Of a stretch of DNA of 64,000 nt, positions 1-9,081 are shown piece by piece (positions within the stretch are counted from its first letter, which is position 1; every line of letters starts with the position of its first letter). The notes under the pieces are model-generated. The model was not told the origin of the DNA. It worked only from the letters and a program-made list of their open reading frames with translations, and did not search any database. Position numbers and translations under genes: made by a program. The stretch is taken from contig JAGAPD010000023.1 in NCBI GenBank assembly GCA_017623435.1, forward strand, positions 32,203-96,202, written 5' to 3'. Source of the DNA: Clostridia bacterium. Lineage in GTDB: Bacteria; Bacillota; Clostridia; Christensenellales; Pumilibacteraceae.

Positions 1-570
1 GCTCCCAGCGCATTTTTGGCTAAAAATTACGTCGGTCAGCTCGTTTATTTCGTGTACATTTTCGGCTATTCGCTCGGCCAAGCCAACGCGATTATTACGG
101 GCAGAGTTTGCGGAAAGGGCGACTTTGAATTTGCTGATAATATGAACAAGCAAAACACGCGCATTACCGTCGCCATTGACGTGGCGCTGTCCTGCTTGCT
201 CGTGCTCGTCGGTCCGACTTTACTTCGGCTTATGTATAACGCCGACGAAAGCGTAATTGCTTACGCTCAAATCGCGCTACTTATCGATATTATAGTCGAG
301 GCGGGCAGAGGGCTTTCGCACGTCAGTCAGTACGCGCTTAACTCCGCCGGCGACGTGCGCTTTACCACCGCAATTATGATGACGACTTGCGGAATCTTCA
401 CCATTTGTTGCGGATATTTGTTCACCGCGCTTGGCTTTGGTTTGGCAGGAATTTGGGTGTCTTTTGCGCTCGACGAGATGGTGCGCGGAATAGTATTTTT
501 CATTCGTTGGAAAAAAGGCGGATGGAAAAAACGCTTTGCAAGCTCGCTTGAAAGTATGGAAAAAGGTTGA
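1..570 (+). CDS. MATE family efflux transporter, C-terminal part
   Basis: The frame is open from the first base, so this is the last ~189 residues of a gene that begins upstream of the window. The sequence is strongly hydrophobic with about four membrane segments, ends in a basic tail (RWKKGGWKKRF), and has the run SAGDVRFTTAIMM followed by a GIWVSFALDEMVRG stretch, which is typical of the last helices of MATE-type Na+/H+ drug antiporters. The substrate cannot be read from this part. No convincing terminator follows; the next gene has its own promoter. Confidence 0.75.
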   Translation, partial: APSAFLAKNYVGQLVYFVYIFGYSLGQANAIITGRVCGKGDFEFADNMNKQNTRITVAIDVALSCLLVLVGPTLLRLMYNADESVIAYAQIALLIDIIVEAGRGLSHVSQYALNSAGDVRFTTAIMMTTCGIFTICCGYLFTALGFGLAGIWVSFALDEMVRGIVFFIRWKKGGWKKRFASSLESMEKG

Positions 571-626
571 TTTTTGTAAAAGTTTTGCAAAATCTTGTCT
601 AATTTTGGCTTGAATAAACTATTTTA

Positions 627-655
627 TTGACATATTTTGTCGAATTTTGTATAAT
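627..655 (+). promoter_or_regulatory. sigma-A type promoter of the acetyltransferase gene
   Basis: TTGACA at 627-632 and TATAAT at 650-655 with a 17-bp spacer: a perfect consensus pair 30 bp upstream of the start codon at 686. Confidence 0.85.
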
Positions 656-685
656 AAATATAAAGAAATTACGTGAGGGGTTTTT

Positions 686-1819
686 ATGATTACTGTAAAA
701 GAAGTAACCACGAAAAAAGAAAGGAAAGCCTTTTTCCGTTTTCCGCTTGATCTTTACAAGGGGAATAAATACGTCGTGCCCACTATGATTTCCGACGAGG
801 AAGACGAGTTTAATCCCGAGGTTAACGACGCTTATCGCTATTCCGAGACCAAACTTTTCCTCGCTTATAACGAGCAGGGCAAGGTGGTTGGACGCGTTGC
901 AGGACTTTATCACAAGGCGTATAACGAAAAGCAAAACTTAAAGCAGCTTCGTTTCACGCGTTACGACGTGATTGACGATTTCGAAGTTACCAAAGCGCTT
1001 TTTGCGGAGCTTAAGAAATGGGCGCAAGAGCTTGGCATGAACGAGCTCGTTGGTCCTATCGGCTTTTCCGACCTTGATAAACAAGGTATGCTTATCGAGG
1101 GCTTTGACCGCGTAGGCATGTATATCACCATCTATAATTTCCCGTATTACCGCGAGCATATGGAGAAAATCGGTATGCAAAAGGCGGTTGACTGGGTAGA
1201 GTACCGCATTAAAGTTCCCGAAAAAATGGACGAAAGACTGGTCCGTTTGTCCAAAAAAATTCAGGAGCGCTACGGCTACACCTACGTTCCTATCGTGGAC
1301 TATAAGTCGAGCATGCCTTATATCAAAGAGGCACTTGGCTATATTATGAACGAAGTTTTTGCGCACCTTTACGGCTTTGTCTCAGTCAGTGAAAAGCAAA
1401 TTATGCGCGAGGCAAAAATGCTTAAAGACGTTTGGAATAACGACTATGTTATTGCCGTACAAAACAAGGAAGGCGAGCTGGTTGGCTACGGCTTTATGGC
1501 GCCCTCCGTGTCACGCGCTATGCAGGCGTTCAACGGCAAGATTAATCTAAAAGGTATCTTTACGATGATAAAGGACCAAAAACACGCCGAAACGCTTGAC
1601 CTATACAATATGGGCGTTAAGAAGGAATATCAGAACAAGGGCGTTAATGTGCTCGTTATGGCGAGAGGTCTTGAAATGGCGATCAAAAACGGCGTTAAGT
1701 ATCTTGAAACGGGACCTGAACTTGAAACGAACTGTCAGATTCAGGCGCAGTGGAAAGACTTTGAAAAGGAACAGCACAAGCGTCGCCGTTGTTGGACCAT
1801 TTCCGTAGAAAATTTATAA
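686..1819 (+). CDS. GNAT-like acetyltransferase family protein
   Basis: A 377-residue soluble protein. It is long for a single GNAT domain (~150 residues), and the layout suggests a duplicated fold: an N-terminal half with KLFLAYNEQGKVVGRV near residues 52-67 and a C-terminal half with DYVIAVQNKEGELVGYGFMA near 250-270 followed by a helix after YNMGVKKEYQNKGVNVLV, the usual acetyl-CoA loop region. It resembles uncharacterised YghO-like N-acetyltransferases. The ATG is preceded by GTGAGGGG. It sits alone between its own promoter and a terminator. The acceptor substrate is unknown. Confidence 0.7.
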   Translation: MITVKEVTTKKERKAFFRFPLDLYKGNKYVVPTMISDEEDEFNPEVNDAYRYSETKLFLAYNEQGKVVGRVAGLYHKAYNEKQNLKQLRFTRYDVIDDFEVTKALFAELKKWAQELGMNELVGPIGFSDLDKQGMLIEGFDRVGMYITIYNFPYYREHMEKIGMQKAVDWVEYRIKVPEKMDERLVRLSKKIQERYGYTYVPIVDYKSSMPYIKEALGYIMNEVFAHLYGFVSVSEKQIMREAKMLKDVWNNDYVIAVQNKEGELVGYGFMAPSVSRAMQAFNGKINLKGIFTMIKDQKHAETLDLYNMGVKKEYQNKGVNVLVMARGLEMAIKNGVKYLETGPELETNCQIQAQWKDFEKEQHKRRRCWTISVENL

Positions 1820-1826
1820 AATATGT

Positions 1827-1858
1827 AAAACGACCACCCACGTAGGTGGTCGTTTTTC
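1827..1858 (+). terminator. intrinsic terminator; member 1 of the 30-bp palindrome family
   Basis: Stem CGACCACC / GGTGGTCG around a CACGTA centre, followed by TTTTT. The core 1827-1856 fits AAAACG-N7-ACGT-N7-CGTTTT. It begins 8 nt after the acetyltransferase stop codon. Confidence 0.9.
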
Positions 1859-1920
1859 TTTATGCGTTCGTTTTGTTCTAAAATAGTTATAGAAATAATA
1901 GGATAATAGCGGTGATTGAT

Positions 1921-2592
1921 ATGAAAAAGTTTTTTTGTTTTGTAACCGTTATTATCCTTTGTTTTTACTCGTGCGCGTGCTCGTCGCTCGTTAAACGGCG
2001 CGAGGGAAGTATTAGTGAGCTTCGTGACGAGCTTATGGTAAGCGAGTGCGAAAAGGACAAAGTCACGCTTATTAGTGGCAAACGTGAAAACCCCTTCGTC
2101 GTTGACGGCAAAAGTGGAGATAAGATTGATTTTACCGTCGTGACCTTTTATCCAAATAAGGCAAGTGAAAACGCGCGTTTTACTTACTCTTTTGACGACG
2201 GAGTGAGCGTGGTAGAGGGGGAGTTTAGTAAGCACCCTTTCAAAGACACTTACTCGTTTGAGATAGCAAAGCGCGTTACGGGTAGCGCAAAGGTCGTGGT
2301 GAAGGGCGAAAAATACGAGCGTCAGTTTGACCTTAATAGCGTAAAAAACGAAAATACTATCAGCGTCGAGCAGGCGCTTGAAAAGGCGGAAATTCGGCTT
2401 AGTGAGCATATTAAAAAGTTTTCTAGCGGAGGCAAGCTTAACGCTGAAATTTTCATTCGTTTTCTTGAAAATCCCATCAGCAGTCAGGACGGATATTACT
2501 GGTACGTTGCCTTCGTGCCTGATAAATATTCCGTTTATGCCACACTCATTCACCCCGAGTCGGGCGAGATAGTCGCTACGCGTGAGGGATAA
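1921..2592 (+). CDS. putative lipoprotein of unknown function
   Basis: A 223-residue protein starting MKKFFCFVTVIILCFYSCAC, a short lipoprotein signal with Cys at the end of the hydrophobic core, so it is probably anchored outside the membrane. The rest is hydrophilic and beta-rich; the last ~60 residues (DGYYWYVAFVPDKYSVYATL, then HPESGEIVA) look like a PepSY-type fold, but no family is firmly recognised. I chose ATG 1921 over the GTG at 1912 because GGTGAT at 1911-1916 is then a well-placed ribosome binding site. The next gene starts 1 nt after the stop, so the two are probably one operon. Confidence 0.6.
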   Translation: MKKFFCFVTVIILCFYSCACSSLVKRREGSISELRDELMVSECEKDKVTLISGKRENPFVVDGKSGDKIDFTVVTFYPNKASENARFTYSFDDGVSVVEGEFSKHPFKDTYSFEIAKRVTGSAKVVVKGEKYERQFDLNSVKNENTISVEQALEKAEIRLSEHIKKFSSGGKLNAEIFIRFLENPISSQDGYYWYVAFVPDKYSVYATLIHPESGEIVATREG

Positions 2593-2593
2593 A

Positions 2594-3634
2594 ATGAGAA
2601 AAGTATTTTCCGTAACCGCGCTTATAATCGGTACGGTAATAGGCGCAGGCTTTGCATCGGGCAGAGAAATATTAACCTTTTTTGGAAATACTCTCTCGCC
2701 CTTATTAGCCATTCCCATATCCATAGTAACTTTTCTGTTTTGCGCCGTTTTTTTGCTGGTCGGAGCGAGGGTAAACGCGAGTGAAATAGGGGAGGTAAAC
2801 CGCAAAATCGCACGCCCTCTTGAAGTCGTACTAAATATATTTATGCTATTTAATTGTGTGATAACCTTTTCCGCAATGCTCGCAGGTACTAACGCACTTC
2901 TTGATAGCGTGTTTCCGCTTTCGCCTCTATATTCTATAATTTTTGCGCTCCTGTCTACGCTCGTGGTCGTGTTTGGACTACGCGGACTTATGCGTGTAAA
3001 CTCACTCGTCGTGCCCGTTTTAATAGTGGTGATGACGTTAATTTGCGCCTTTAACCTAAACGCACCCGTAACGCTTTATTTTGAAAAAAGTAGCGTAAGT
3101 AACGTCTTTATCTACACCGCGCTTAACGGAATACTGTCCGCGTCCGTTTTGACGACGGTAAACGGGCTTAGTAAAAAAGAAATACTCCTATCGTCTGCGC
3201 TTTCGGCAGTAGTGATAGGAGCATTGATTTTACTTCTTTCGCTTTCGCTTCCGTCCGTTAGTCCGTCTAGCGAAATGCCGTTAGTCGAACTTGCAAAACG
3301 ACTGGGTACGTCCCCATTTGTTTTTGCAATTTTAGCCGTTTTGGCAGGTATTTTCACTACGATGCTTACTGCCCACGCGAGCATAAGCGAATGGATAAAC
3401 GCATTCTTTAATAACCGCGTTTTGTCAGCAAGCGTGAGTGCAATTTTCTGTTTAACGCTCAGCTTTTTAGGCTTTAAGAGAGTAATCGATATCTTTTATC
3501 CCGTGATAGGAGTGATAGGACTTGCGTATTTTTTAGTTTGCGTAATCTACCTTATCCGTACTTCACGAAAACCGTTTTGCGTATTTACAGCAAAGCGCCA
3601 CCGTAGCGTACATAAGCGCCGCAAGAATACATAA
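2594..3634 (+). CDS. YkvI-like polytopic membrane protein (APC superfamily)
   Basis: 346 residues with about ten membrane helices. The N-terminus has the signature GTVIGAGFASGREI of YkvI-type proteins, distant members of the amino-acid transporter (APC) superfamily; the transported substrate is unknown. The start at ATG 2594 is preceded by GAGGG and lies 1 nt after the lipoprotein stop, so translation is likely coupled. The last 24 residues form a basic tail, and its 72 coding bases overlap the 3' end of the opposing permease gene, so the two genes share sequence on both strands. Confidence 0.8.
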   Translation: MRKVFSVTALIIGTVIGAGFASGREILTFFGNTLSPLLAIPISIVTFLFCAVFLLVGARVNASEIGEVNRKIARPLEVVLNIFMLFNCVITFSAMLAGTNALLDSVFPLSPLYSIIFALLSTLVVVFGLRGLMRVNSLVVPVLIVVMTLICAFNLNAPVTLYFEKSSVSNVFIYTALNGILSASVLTTVNGLSKKEILLSSALSAVVIGALILLLSLSLPSVSPSSEMPLVELAKRLGTSPFVFAILAVLAGIFTTMLTAHASISEWINAFFNNRVLSASVSAIFCLTLSFLGFKRVIDIFYPVIGVIGLAYFLVCVIYLIRTSRKPFCVFTAKRHRSVHKRRKNT

Positions 3635-4360
3635 AATTACCGTTGAGGTCATAACGAGATCGATTTGAAAAACTTGACCTCCGTATATAATCAAGTATCC
3701 AAGTCCTGCGCTCGAAACTAAATATTCTCCCATAATCGTTCCCACCCACGATAGTCCAACGTTTATTTTTAAGACACTCAAAAAGTCGGGAATAGCGTAG
3801 GGAATAACGAGCTTTCGTAGAATTTGCCACTTGCTCGCGCCCATAGAGCGAAGAAGAAAAATCTTGCCTTCGTCTACGCCCACGAACGCGTTAAGTAGGC
3901 TGATTACCGTCACGATAATGCATATCAAAAACGCCATCGCGACGATTGCCTTAACGCCTGCGCCCACCCAAATTATAATGATAGGACCAAGTGCGATTTT
4001 AGGTAGCGCGTTAAGTACGACTAAGTACGGCTCGCTCACTTTCCGCGCCGTCTCGCTCCACCATAGCGCCACCGCAATAACCGCGCCCACGACGGTTGAA
4101 ATTGCAAAACCAAGAATGCATTCAATCAGAGTTATACCTATATGTCGCCAGATCTCACCGCCTTGAAAAAGGTCAACGGCAGTAGAGAAGATGCGCGAAG
4201 GCGAGCTTACGAAAAAAGTATCAACCAGTCCTATCGCTGTCACCAGTTCCCACAGCGCCACGAAAAGCACCAAAACTGCAACGCGCAAAATAAGGATTTT
4301 GTTTTTGTTGCGTTTTTCACCGCGTAAATAAATTTCCCTTGGAGAAAGAATTTTTTTCAT
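3563..4360 (-). CDS. ABC transporter permease (SsuC/TauC/ThiX type)
   Basis: 265 residues with about six membrane helices and the cytoplasmic EAA-type loop (LRSMGASKWQILRKLVIPYA near residues 174-195) that contacts the ATPase. The family serves importers for sulfonates, taurine, pyrimidine thiamine precursors and similar small molecules. I prefer ATG at 4360 over a GTG at 4366: GAGGTG lies directly ahead of it, overlapping that GTG. It is the last gene of a three-gene minus-strand operon and begins 8 nt after the ATPase stop. Its 3' end overlaps the convergent YkvI-like gene. Confidence 0.9.
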   Translation of the reverse strand: MKKILSPREIYLRGEKRNKNKILILRVAVLVLFVALWELVTAIGLVDTFFVSSPSRIFSTAVDLFQGGEIWRHIGITLIECILGFAISTVVGAVIAVALWWSETARKVSEPYLVVLNALPKIALGPIIIIWVGAGVKAIVAMAFLICIIVTVISLLNAFVGVDEGKIFLLRSMGASKWQILRKLVIPYAIPDFLSVLKINVGLSWVGTIMGEYLVSSAGLGYLIIYGGQVFQIDLVMTSTVILCILAALMYATVALCCKYAKRFS

Positions 4361-4367
4361 AAGCACC

Positions 4368-5120
4368 TCACGTTTTGACCTCTTTGTAAATCTCGTCGAA
4401 CGAAACGGGAAACTGCGCGCTCTCTCTGCGAAGTAGCGGAGTCTTTTGTCCGAAGTTAAGCGTAAAAATTTTCTTTACCGTAGCAGGACGGGCGGAAAGC
4501 ACGACTACGCGATCGCTCATCGAAATTGCCTCGGATATGTCGTGCGTTACCAAAATCGCCGTCTTGTTTTCGCTCTTAATTATGGAATACACGTCGTCGC
4601 ATACCGATAGCCTCGTTTGAAAATCGAGCGCCGAAAAGGGTTCGTCAAGCAGTAAAATTTCAGGGCGAAGAACGAGCGTGCGAATGAGCGCAACGCGTTG
4701 TCGCATACCGCCCGAAAGCTCACGCGGATAGCGGTTGGTAAAACCCTGTAGCCCGTATTTTTCAAGCAAATTTTTAGCGTAATCTTCGCAAAGGGAGTTG
4801 CGCTTTTTTTGTATTTCAGCGCCAAGTAAAACGTTATCAAGTATCGTGCGCCACTCAAAAAGCTGGTCGCGTTGTAGCATATAGCCCACCTGATTCGCCT
4901 TTTCGCCCGTTTTCTTACCGCCCAGCAAAATTTCGCCACTTGACGGAGAAATTAGCCCGGCGATAAGCGAAAGCACGGTGGTTTTTCCGCACCCACTCGG
5001 ACCTACGAGCGAAACGAATTCTCCGCTTTTCACCGTCAGCGAAAAGTCTTTTAACGCCTGAGTCTCGCCAAGCGCCGATTGATAAGTCAAATCAACGCCA
5101 TTTATGGTCAGTATATCCAT
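4368..5120 (-). CDS. ABC transporter ATP-binding protein
   Basis: 250 residues with all nucleotide-binding motifs: Walker A GPSGCGKTT near 39-47, signature LSGGMRQRVAL near 140, Walker B EILLLDEPFSALD near 159, and a switch His in LVTHDISEA. It powers uptake together with the permease downstream and the lipoprotein receptor upstream. The start ATG at 5120 is preceded by GGAGG at optimal spacing. It belongs to the nitrate/sulfonate/taurine (SsuB/TauB) branch; sequence alone does not give the substrate. Confidence 0.93.
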   Translation of the reverse strand: MDILTINGVDLTYQSALGETQALKDFSLTVKSGEFVSLVGPSGCGKTTVLSLIAGLISPSSGEILLGGKKTGEKANQVGYMLQRDQLFEWRTILDNVLLGAEIQKKRNSLCEDYAKNLLEKYGLQGFTNRYPRELSGGMRQRVALIRTLVLRPEILLLDEPFSALDFQTRLSVCDDVYSIIKSENKTAILVTHDISEAISMSDRVVVLSARPATVKKIFTLNFGQKTPLLRRESAQFPVSFDEIYKEVKT

Positions 5121-5144
5121 AATTTTATCCTCCGTAGAGTGAAA

Positions 5145-6143
5145 TCAGTCTTTTATTGCCAAAACGTAAGTGTTATCCACGGCGTCCGCGTAAGTTACAC
5201 GGCTTTGCAAAAAGCCTGCGTTTTCCATAACGTCTTGCAGTTTTTCATAAGCCTGCTCTGAAAAATAGAGATCGTCTTTCCAAGCGTCAATCTCGCGGTA
5301 ACTCTTTACCGACGCCGAAATTGAGGAGAGCGAAGTGCCCGTAAAGGAGGGCGCAAGCGCGTTTGCAACCGTCGTTTCGTCGTTATTTACGATAAAGTCG
5401 TATCCCTTTTTGACTGCGCGCAAAAAATTCTTAATAAGATCAGTATTGTTTTGAATATAGCTCTTGCTTGCAGAGAAAGAAGTGTAGGGGATTTCACCGC
5501 TGTCCTTTCCCACTGACGCAACGATATAGCCCTTGCCGGCAAGTACCATTTCACTCGCCGTCGGCTCAAAAAGCGTGGTGTAGTCTACCGTGTCGTCCGA
5601 TTCAAAAACGGGCGCCATCATATTAAAAGCCACGTCCGTGTTAAAGCGAAGGTCCGTTTTCTCGTTAAGACCAGCGTTGTTAACGACGTATTGCATCGTC
5701 ATAGCAGGCACACCGCCTATTCGACCGGCAAGCACGTGCTTTCCCCTCAAATCCGTCCACTTAAAGTCGGGTTGCTCCGTTTTTGATACTAAAAACGAGC
5801 CGTCACGCTTTGTGAGTTGACCAAAAATGATAGGATAGTCGCGCTGACCTTGCGCCTGACAGTATATCGTAGCCTCAGGCCCCATCAGACCGATATCCGC
5901 CGACTTTGAGGAAATCGCGGACATAACCTTGTCTGCGCCTCCGCCGTTAGTAAGCTCTATTTCGATATCCACCTCGTCAAAATACCCGTTGTTTATCGCG
6001 ACGTAAAGTGGCGCGTAAAAGATAGAATGAGTGACTTCGCACAGTCTAACTTTGTTTTTTCCGTTTCCGTTACTGCACCCTACGAAAGCAAACGAAGATA
6101 GCGCGAGAAGGAAAGAGAGAAGTACAAGAACAAATTTTTTCAT
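5145..6143 (-). CDS. ABC transporter substrate-binding lipoprotein (NMT1/THI5-like)
   Basis: 332 residues. Residues 1-24 are a lipoprotein signal (LSSFAFVGC lipobox), so the receptor is tethered outside the membrane. The mature part begins with SIFYAPLYVAINNGYFDE and has SADIGLMGPEA near residue 80, both typical of NMT1/THI5-like binding proteins for thiamine pyrimidine, sulfonate or related ligands. I chose ATG 6143 because it gives the signal peptide and is preceded by GGGGTG; the open frame extends 17 residues further upstream without such support. First gene of the operon. No TPP riboswitch is evident upstream, so a thiamine role is not demonstrated. Confidence 0.88.
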   Translation of the reverse strand: MKKFVLVLLSFLLALSSFAFVGCSNGNGKNKVRLCEVTHSIFYAPLYVAINNGYFDEVDIEIELTNGGGADKVMSAISSKSADIGLMGPEATIYCQAQGQRDYPIIFGQLTKRDGSFLVSKTEQPDFKWTDLRGKHVLAGRIGGVPAMTMQYVVNNAGLNEKTDLRFNTDVAFNMMAPVFESDDTVDYTTLFEPTASEMVLAGKGYIVASVGKDSGEIPYTSFSASKSYIQNNTDLIKNFLRAVKKGYDFIVNNDETTVANALAPSFTGTSLSSISASVKSYREIDAWKDDLYFSEQAYEKLQDVMENAGFLQSRVTYADAVDNTYVLAIKD

Positions 6144-6268
6144 AAACACCCCGTAAAAATAAAAATTTTCAGCCGAATACGGCTCATAATCCATACTATG
6201 AACTAGACAAAAAAAGTGTTCAAAAAAGTCAAAACGATTGAAAAATTACTTTTTTCAATTAAAAACCC

Positions 6269-6297
6269 TTGCTTATCAGGTGCGATTATGATATAAT
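6269..6297 (+). promoter_or_regulatory. valS promoter
   Basis: TTGCTT at 6269-6274 and TATAAT at 6292-6297, spacer 17 bp, 32 bp ahead of the valS start. The leader is too short to hold a T-box. Confidence 0.75.
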
Positions 6298-6329
6298 GAT
6301 ATTCGTAAACTTATGTCACGGAGCAAATT

Positions 6330-8945
6330 ATGAACAAGACTTACGACCCGAAATCATTTGAAGAAAGAATTTATAAGAAGTGGCTTGACAACAAATATTT
6401 TCACGCCGAGCCCAGCGAAAAAGAACCTTTTACCATCGTAATTCCCCCGCCCAACATCACGGGCCAGCTTCATATCGGACACGCGCTTGACGACACGATT
6501 CAGGACGCGATCATCCGCTATAAGAGAATGAAAGGCTTTGAAACGCTTTGGCTTCCCGGTACTGACCACGCGTCTATTGCAACGGAAGTAAAAATCGTTG
6601 AAAAAATGCGTGAAGAGGGTATCACGAAGGACGACCTTGGCAGAGAAGGCTTTCTTAAACGCGCTTACGAGTGGAAGGCACAGTACGGCGGAAGAATCGT
6701 CGAACAGCTCAAAAAGATGGGCTTTTCGTGCGACTGGGATCGCCTTGCCTTCACTATGGACGAGCGTTGTTCTAAAGCGGTACGCGAAGTTTTCGTAAAA
6801 ATGTACGAAAAAGGTCTTATATATCAGGGCGACAGAATTATCAACTGGTGTCCCAAGTGCCAGACGGCTATTTCGGACGCTGAGGTAGAGTACGAGGCGG
6901 AAGAAGGACATCTTTGGCATCTTAAATACCCCATCGACGGCGAGGAAAACGAATATATTATCGTTGCTACCACCCGTCCTGAAACAATGCTTGGCGATAC
7001 TGCGGTTGCGGTTAACCCCCACGACAAGAGATACACGAAGCTCGTTGGCAAAATGATTAAGCTTCCCCTCGTAGGTAGACTTATTCCTATCGTTGCCGAC
7101 CGCTACGTTGATAAAGCCTTTGGTACTGGCGCGGTAAAGATTACGCCTGCGCACGATCCTAACGACTTTGAGGTAGGCGTACGCCACGACCTTCCCGTAA
7201 TCCGCGTTATGAACGACGACGCGACTATGAACGAAAACGCGGGCGCTTACGCAGGACTAACGCGTGAGGAGGCGAGAAAGGCAATCGTTGCCGATTTTGA
7301 CAAGCTTGGTCTTTTGGTTAAAACCGAAACGCATCAGCACAACGTAGGTCATTGCTACCGTTGTCATACCTCTATCGAGCCTATCGTTTCTAAGCAATGG
7401 TTCGTTAAGATGAAGGAGCTTGCCGAGCCTGCTATTAAGGCGGTGCTTGACAAAGAAATCGTCTTTATGCCCAAGCGCTTTGAAAAGACTTACCTTCATT
7501 GGATGAACAACATCCGCGACTGGTGTATTTCCCGTCAGCTTTGGTGGGGACACCGTATTCCCGTGTTCTACTGCGACGCTTGCGGATACACCACCGCGTC
7601 GAGAGAGGACCTTACCGTTTGTCCCGTTTGCGGACAACCTATGCGTCAGGACGAAGACGTGCTTGACACCTGGTTCTCGTCTGCGCTTTGGCCCTTCGCA
7701 ACGCTTGGTTGGCCGGATAACAACCCAGATCTAGAATATTTCTATCCCACCAACGTGCTCGTTACGGGTTACGACATCATTACCTTCTGGGTATCCAGAA
7801 TGATTTTCTCAGGTCTTGAACACATGGGCGAAAAGCCTTTCTCTGAAGTGCTTATTCACGGTATCGTTCGTGACGCGCTTGGAAGAAAAATGAGTAAATC
7901 GCTCGGAAACGGCGTTGATCCCTTGCTTTTGATTGAAAAATACGGTGCTGACTCGCTCCGTTATTCGCTCGTAAACGGTATTTCCGCAGGTGGCGATATC
8001 AGATTCTCCGAAGACAAGATGGAGAGTTACCGCAACTTTATGAATAAGATTTGGAACGCAAGCCGTTTCGTTCTTATGAACTGCGAAAACGTTAAGATTA
8101 AGGATATCAGCGAGATTAAGAAGCTCACGCCCTTTGATAAGTGGATTTTGTCGCGCCTTAACGCAGTAACCGCACAGGTTACCAAGTTTATGGATAAGTA
8201 CGAGGTAGGTCTTGCCGCTGCAAAGCTTTACGAATTCATTTGGAATCAGTTCTGCGACTGGTACATTGAACTTAGTAAAACCGCGCTTTACTCGGACGAC
8301 GAGGAGAAGAGAAATGACACCGTAAGCGTGCTTTTGTACGTTCTTCGCGAAACGCTTAAACTCGTTCATCCCATTATTCCTTTCGTGACCGAAGAAATTT
8401 ACGACGCGCTTCCCAACAAGGACGCTGAGGACATTATGATTTCGCCCTATCCCGTTTACGACCGTAAGCGCGCTTACAGAAAAGACGTTGCTACGACCGA
8501 AATGGTTATGGAAGTAATCAAGTCCATTCGTAACCTTCGTCGTGAGATGAACGTTAGCCAGAACAAGCGCACCGCCATCCATATCGTTCCTGCCGAGGGA
8601 ATGGAAAAGACGGCTAAAAAGATAGCAAGCTATATTGAAAAGCTCGCTATGGGTAGCTCGGTTGCGTTCAACGAGCCAGAGGGCAAGAACGCTTCGCTCG
8701 TGACTGCGCTTGGTAAAGTGTTCATTCCTATGGGCGACCTTATCGACTTTGATAAAGAGCGTGAAAGAATTAAAGCCGAAATCGCAAAGACGGAAGACGA
8801 GATTGCTCGCGCACAAGGTAAGCTTAACAATCAAGGCTTCGTTGCAAAAGCGCCTGCAGCCCTTATCGAGAAGGAAAGAGAAAAGCTCGAAAAGTATATC
8901 GAGCTTAAAAAAGGTCTTGAAGAAAGTCTTAAGAATTTGGACTAA
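6330..8945 (+). CDS. valS: valyl-tRNA synthetase
   Basis: 871 residues, the usual length. It attaches valine to tRNA-Val in the cytoplasm. Class I motifs are intact: HIGH at 48-51 and KMSKS at 520-524. The editing (CP1) domain lies between them, with a Cys-rich knuckle (CDACGYTT and CPVCGQ near 411-432). The last ~65 residues form the charged coiled-coil tRNA arm typical of ValRS. The start ATG has GGAG 7 nt upstream. It is transcribed alone from its own promoter and ends at a terminator; neighbours are unrelated. Confidence 0.98.
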   Translation: MNKTYDPKSFEERIYKKWLDNKYFHAEPSEKEPFTIVIPPPNITGQLHIGHALDDTIQDAIIRYKRMKGFETLWLPGTDHASIATEVKIVEKMREEGITKDDLGREGFLKRAYEWKAQYGGRIVEQLKKMGFSCDWDRLAFTMDERCSKAVREVFVKMYEKGLIYQGDRIINWCPKCQTAISDAEVEYEAEEGHLWHLKYPIDGEENEYIIVATTRPETMLGDTAVAVNPHDKRYTKLVGKMIKLPLVGRLIPIVADRYVDKAFGTGAVKITPAHDPNDFEVGVRHDLPVIRVMNDDATMNENAGAYAGLTREEARKAIVADFDKLGLLVKTETHQHNVGHCYRCHTSIEPIVSKQWFVKMKELAEPAIKAVLDKEIVFMPKRFEKTYLHWMNNIRDWCISRQLWWGHRIPVFYCDACGYTTASREDLTVCPVCGQPMRQDEDVLDTWFSSALWPFATLGWPDNNPDLEYFYPTNVLVTGYDIITFWVSRMIFSGLEHMGEKPFSEVLIHGIVRDALGRKMSKSLGNGVDPLLLIEKYGADSLRYSLVNGISAGGDIRFSEDKMESYRNFMNKIWNASRFVLMNCENVKIKDISEIKKLTPFDKWILSRLNAVTAQVTKFMDKYEVGLAAAKLYEFIWNQFCDWYIELSKTALYSDDEEKRNDTVSVLLYVLRETLKLVHPIIPFVTEEIYDALPNKDAEDIMISPYPVYDRKRAYRKDVATTEMVMEVIKSIRNLRREMNVSQNKRTAIHIVPAEGMEKTAKKIASYIEKLAMGSSVAFNEPEGKNASLVTALGKVFIPMGDLIDFDKERERIKAEIAKTEDEIARAQGKLNNQGFVAKAPAALIEKEREKLEKYIELKKGLEESLKNLD

Positions 8946-8974
8946 TTTTCAACAAACTAAAAATTTAAAATCAC

Positions 8975-9008
8975 AAAACGACGAGGCACGTACCCCGTCG
9001 TTTTTGTT
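8975..9008 (+). terminator. valS terminator; member 2 of the 30-bp palindrome family
   Basis: Stem AAAACGACG..GG / CC..CGTCGTTTT around a CACGTA centre, then TTTTTG. Core 8975-9004 fits AAAACG-N7-ACGT-N7-CGTTTT exactly. Confidence 0.88.
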
Positions 9009-9081
9009 TTTTAACTGAAAATATAGATATTATTTCGTCACAGAAACCTTTTCATTTTCATATATGGAAGTGGAGGATATT

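Noticed and set aside
6144..6329. A TPP or other riboswitch ahead of the NMT1/THI5-like ABC operon
   Set aside because: No CUGAGA-type core or paired arms could be made out on the minus strand; only A/T-rich sequence is seen, so substrate control is left open.
6298..6329. A T-box leader for valS, and likewise for tyrS
   Set aside because: The valS leader is about 25 nt and tyrS starts 3 nt after its upstream gene; neither leaves room for a T-box.
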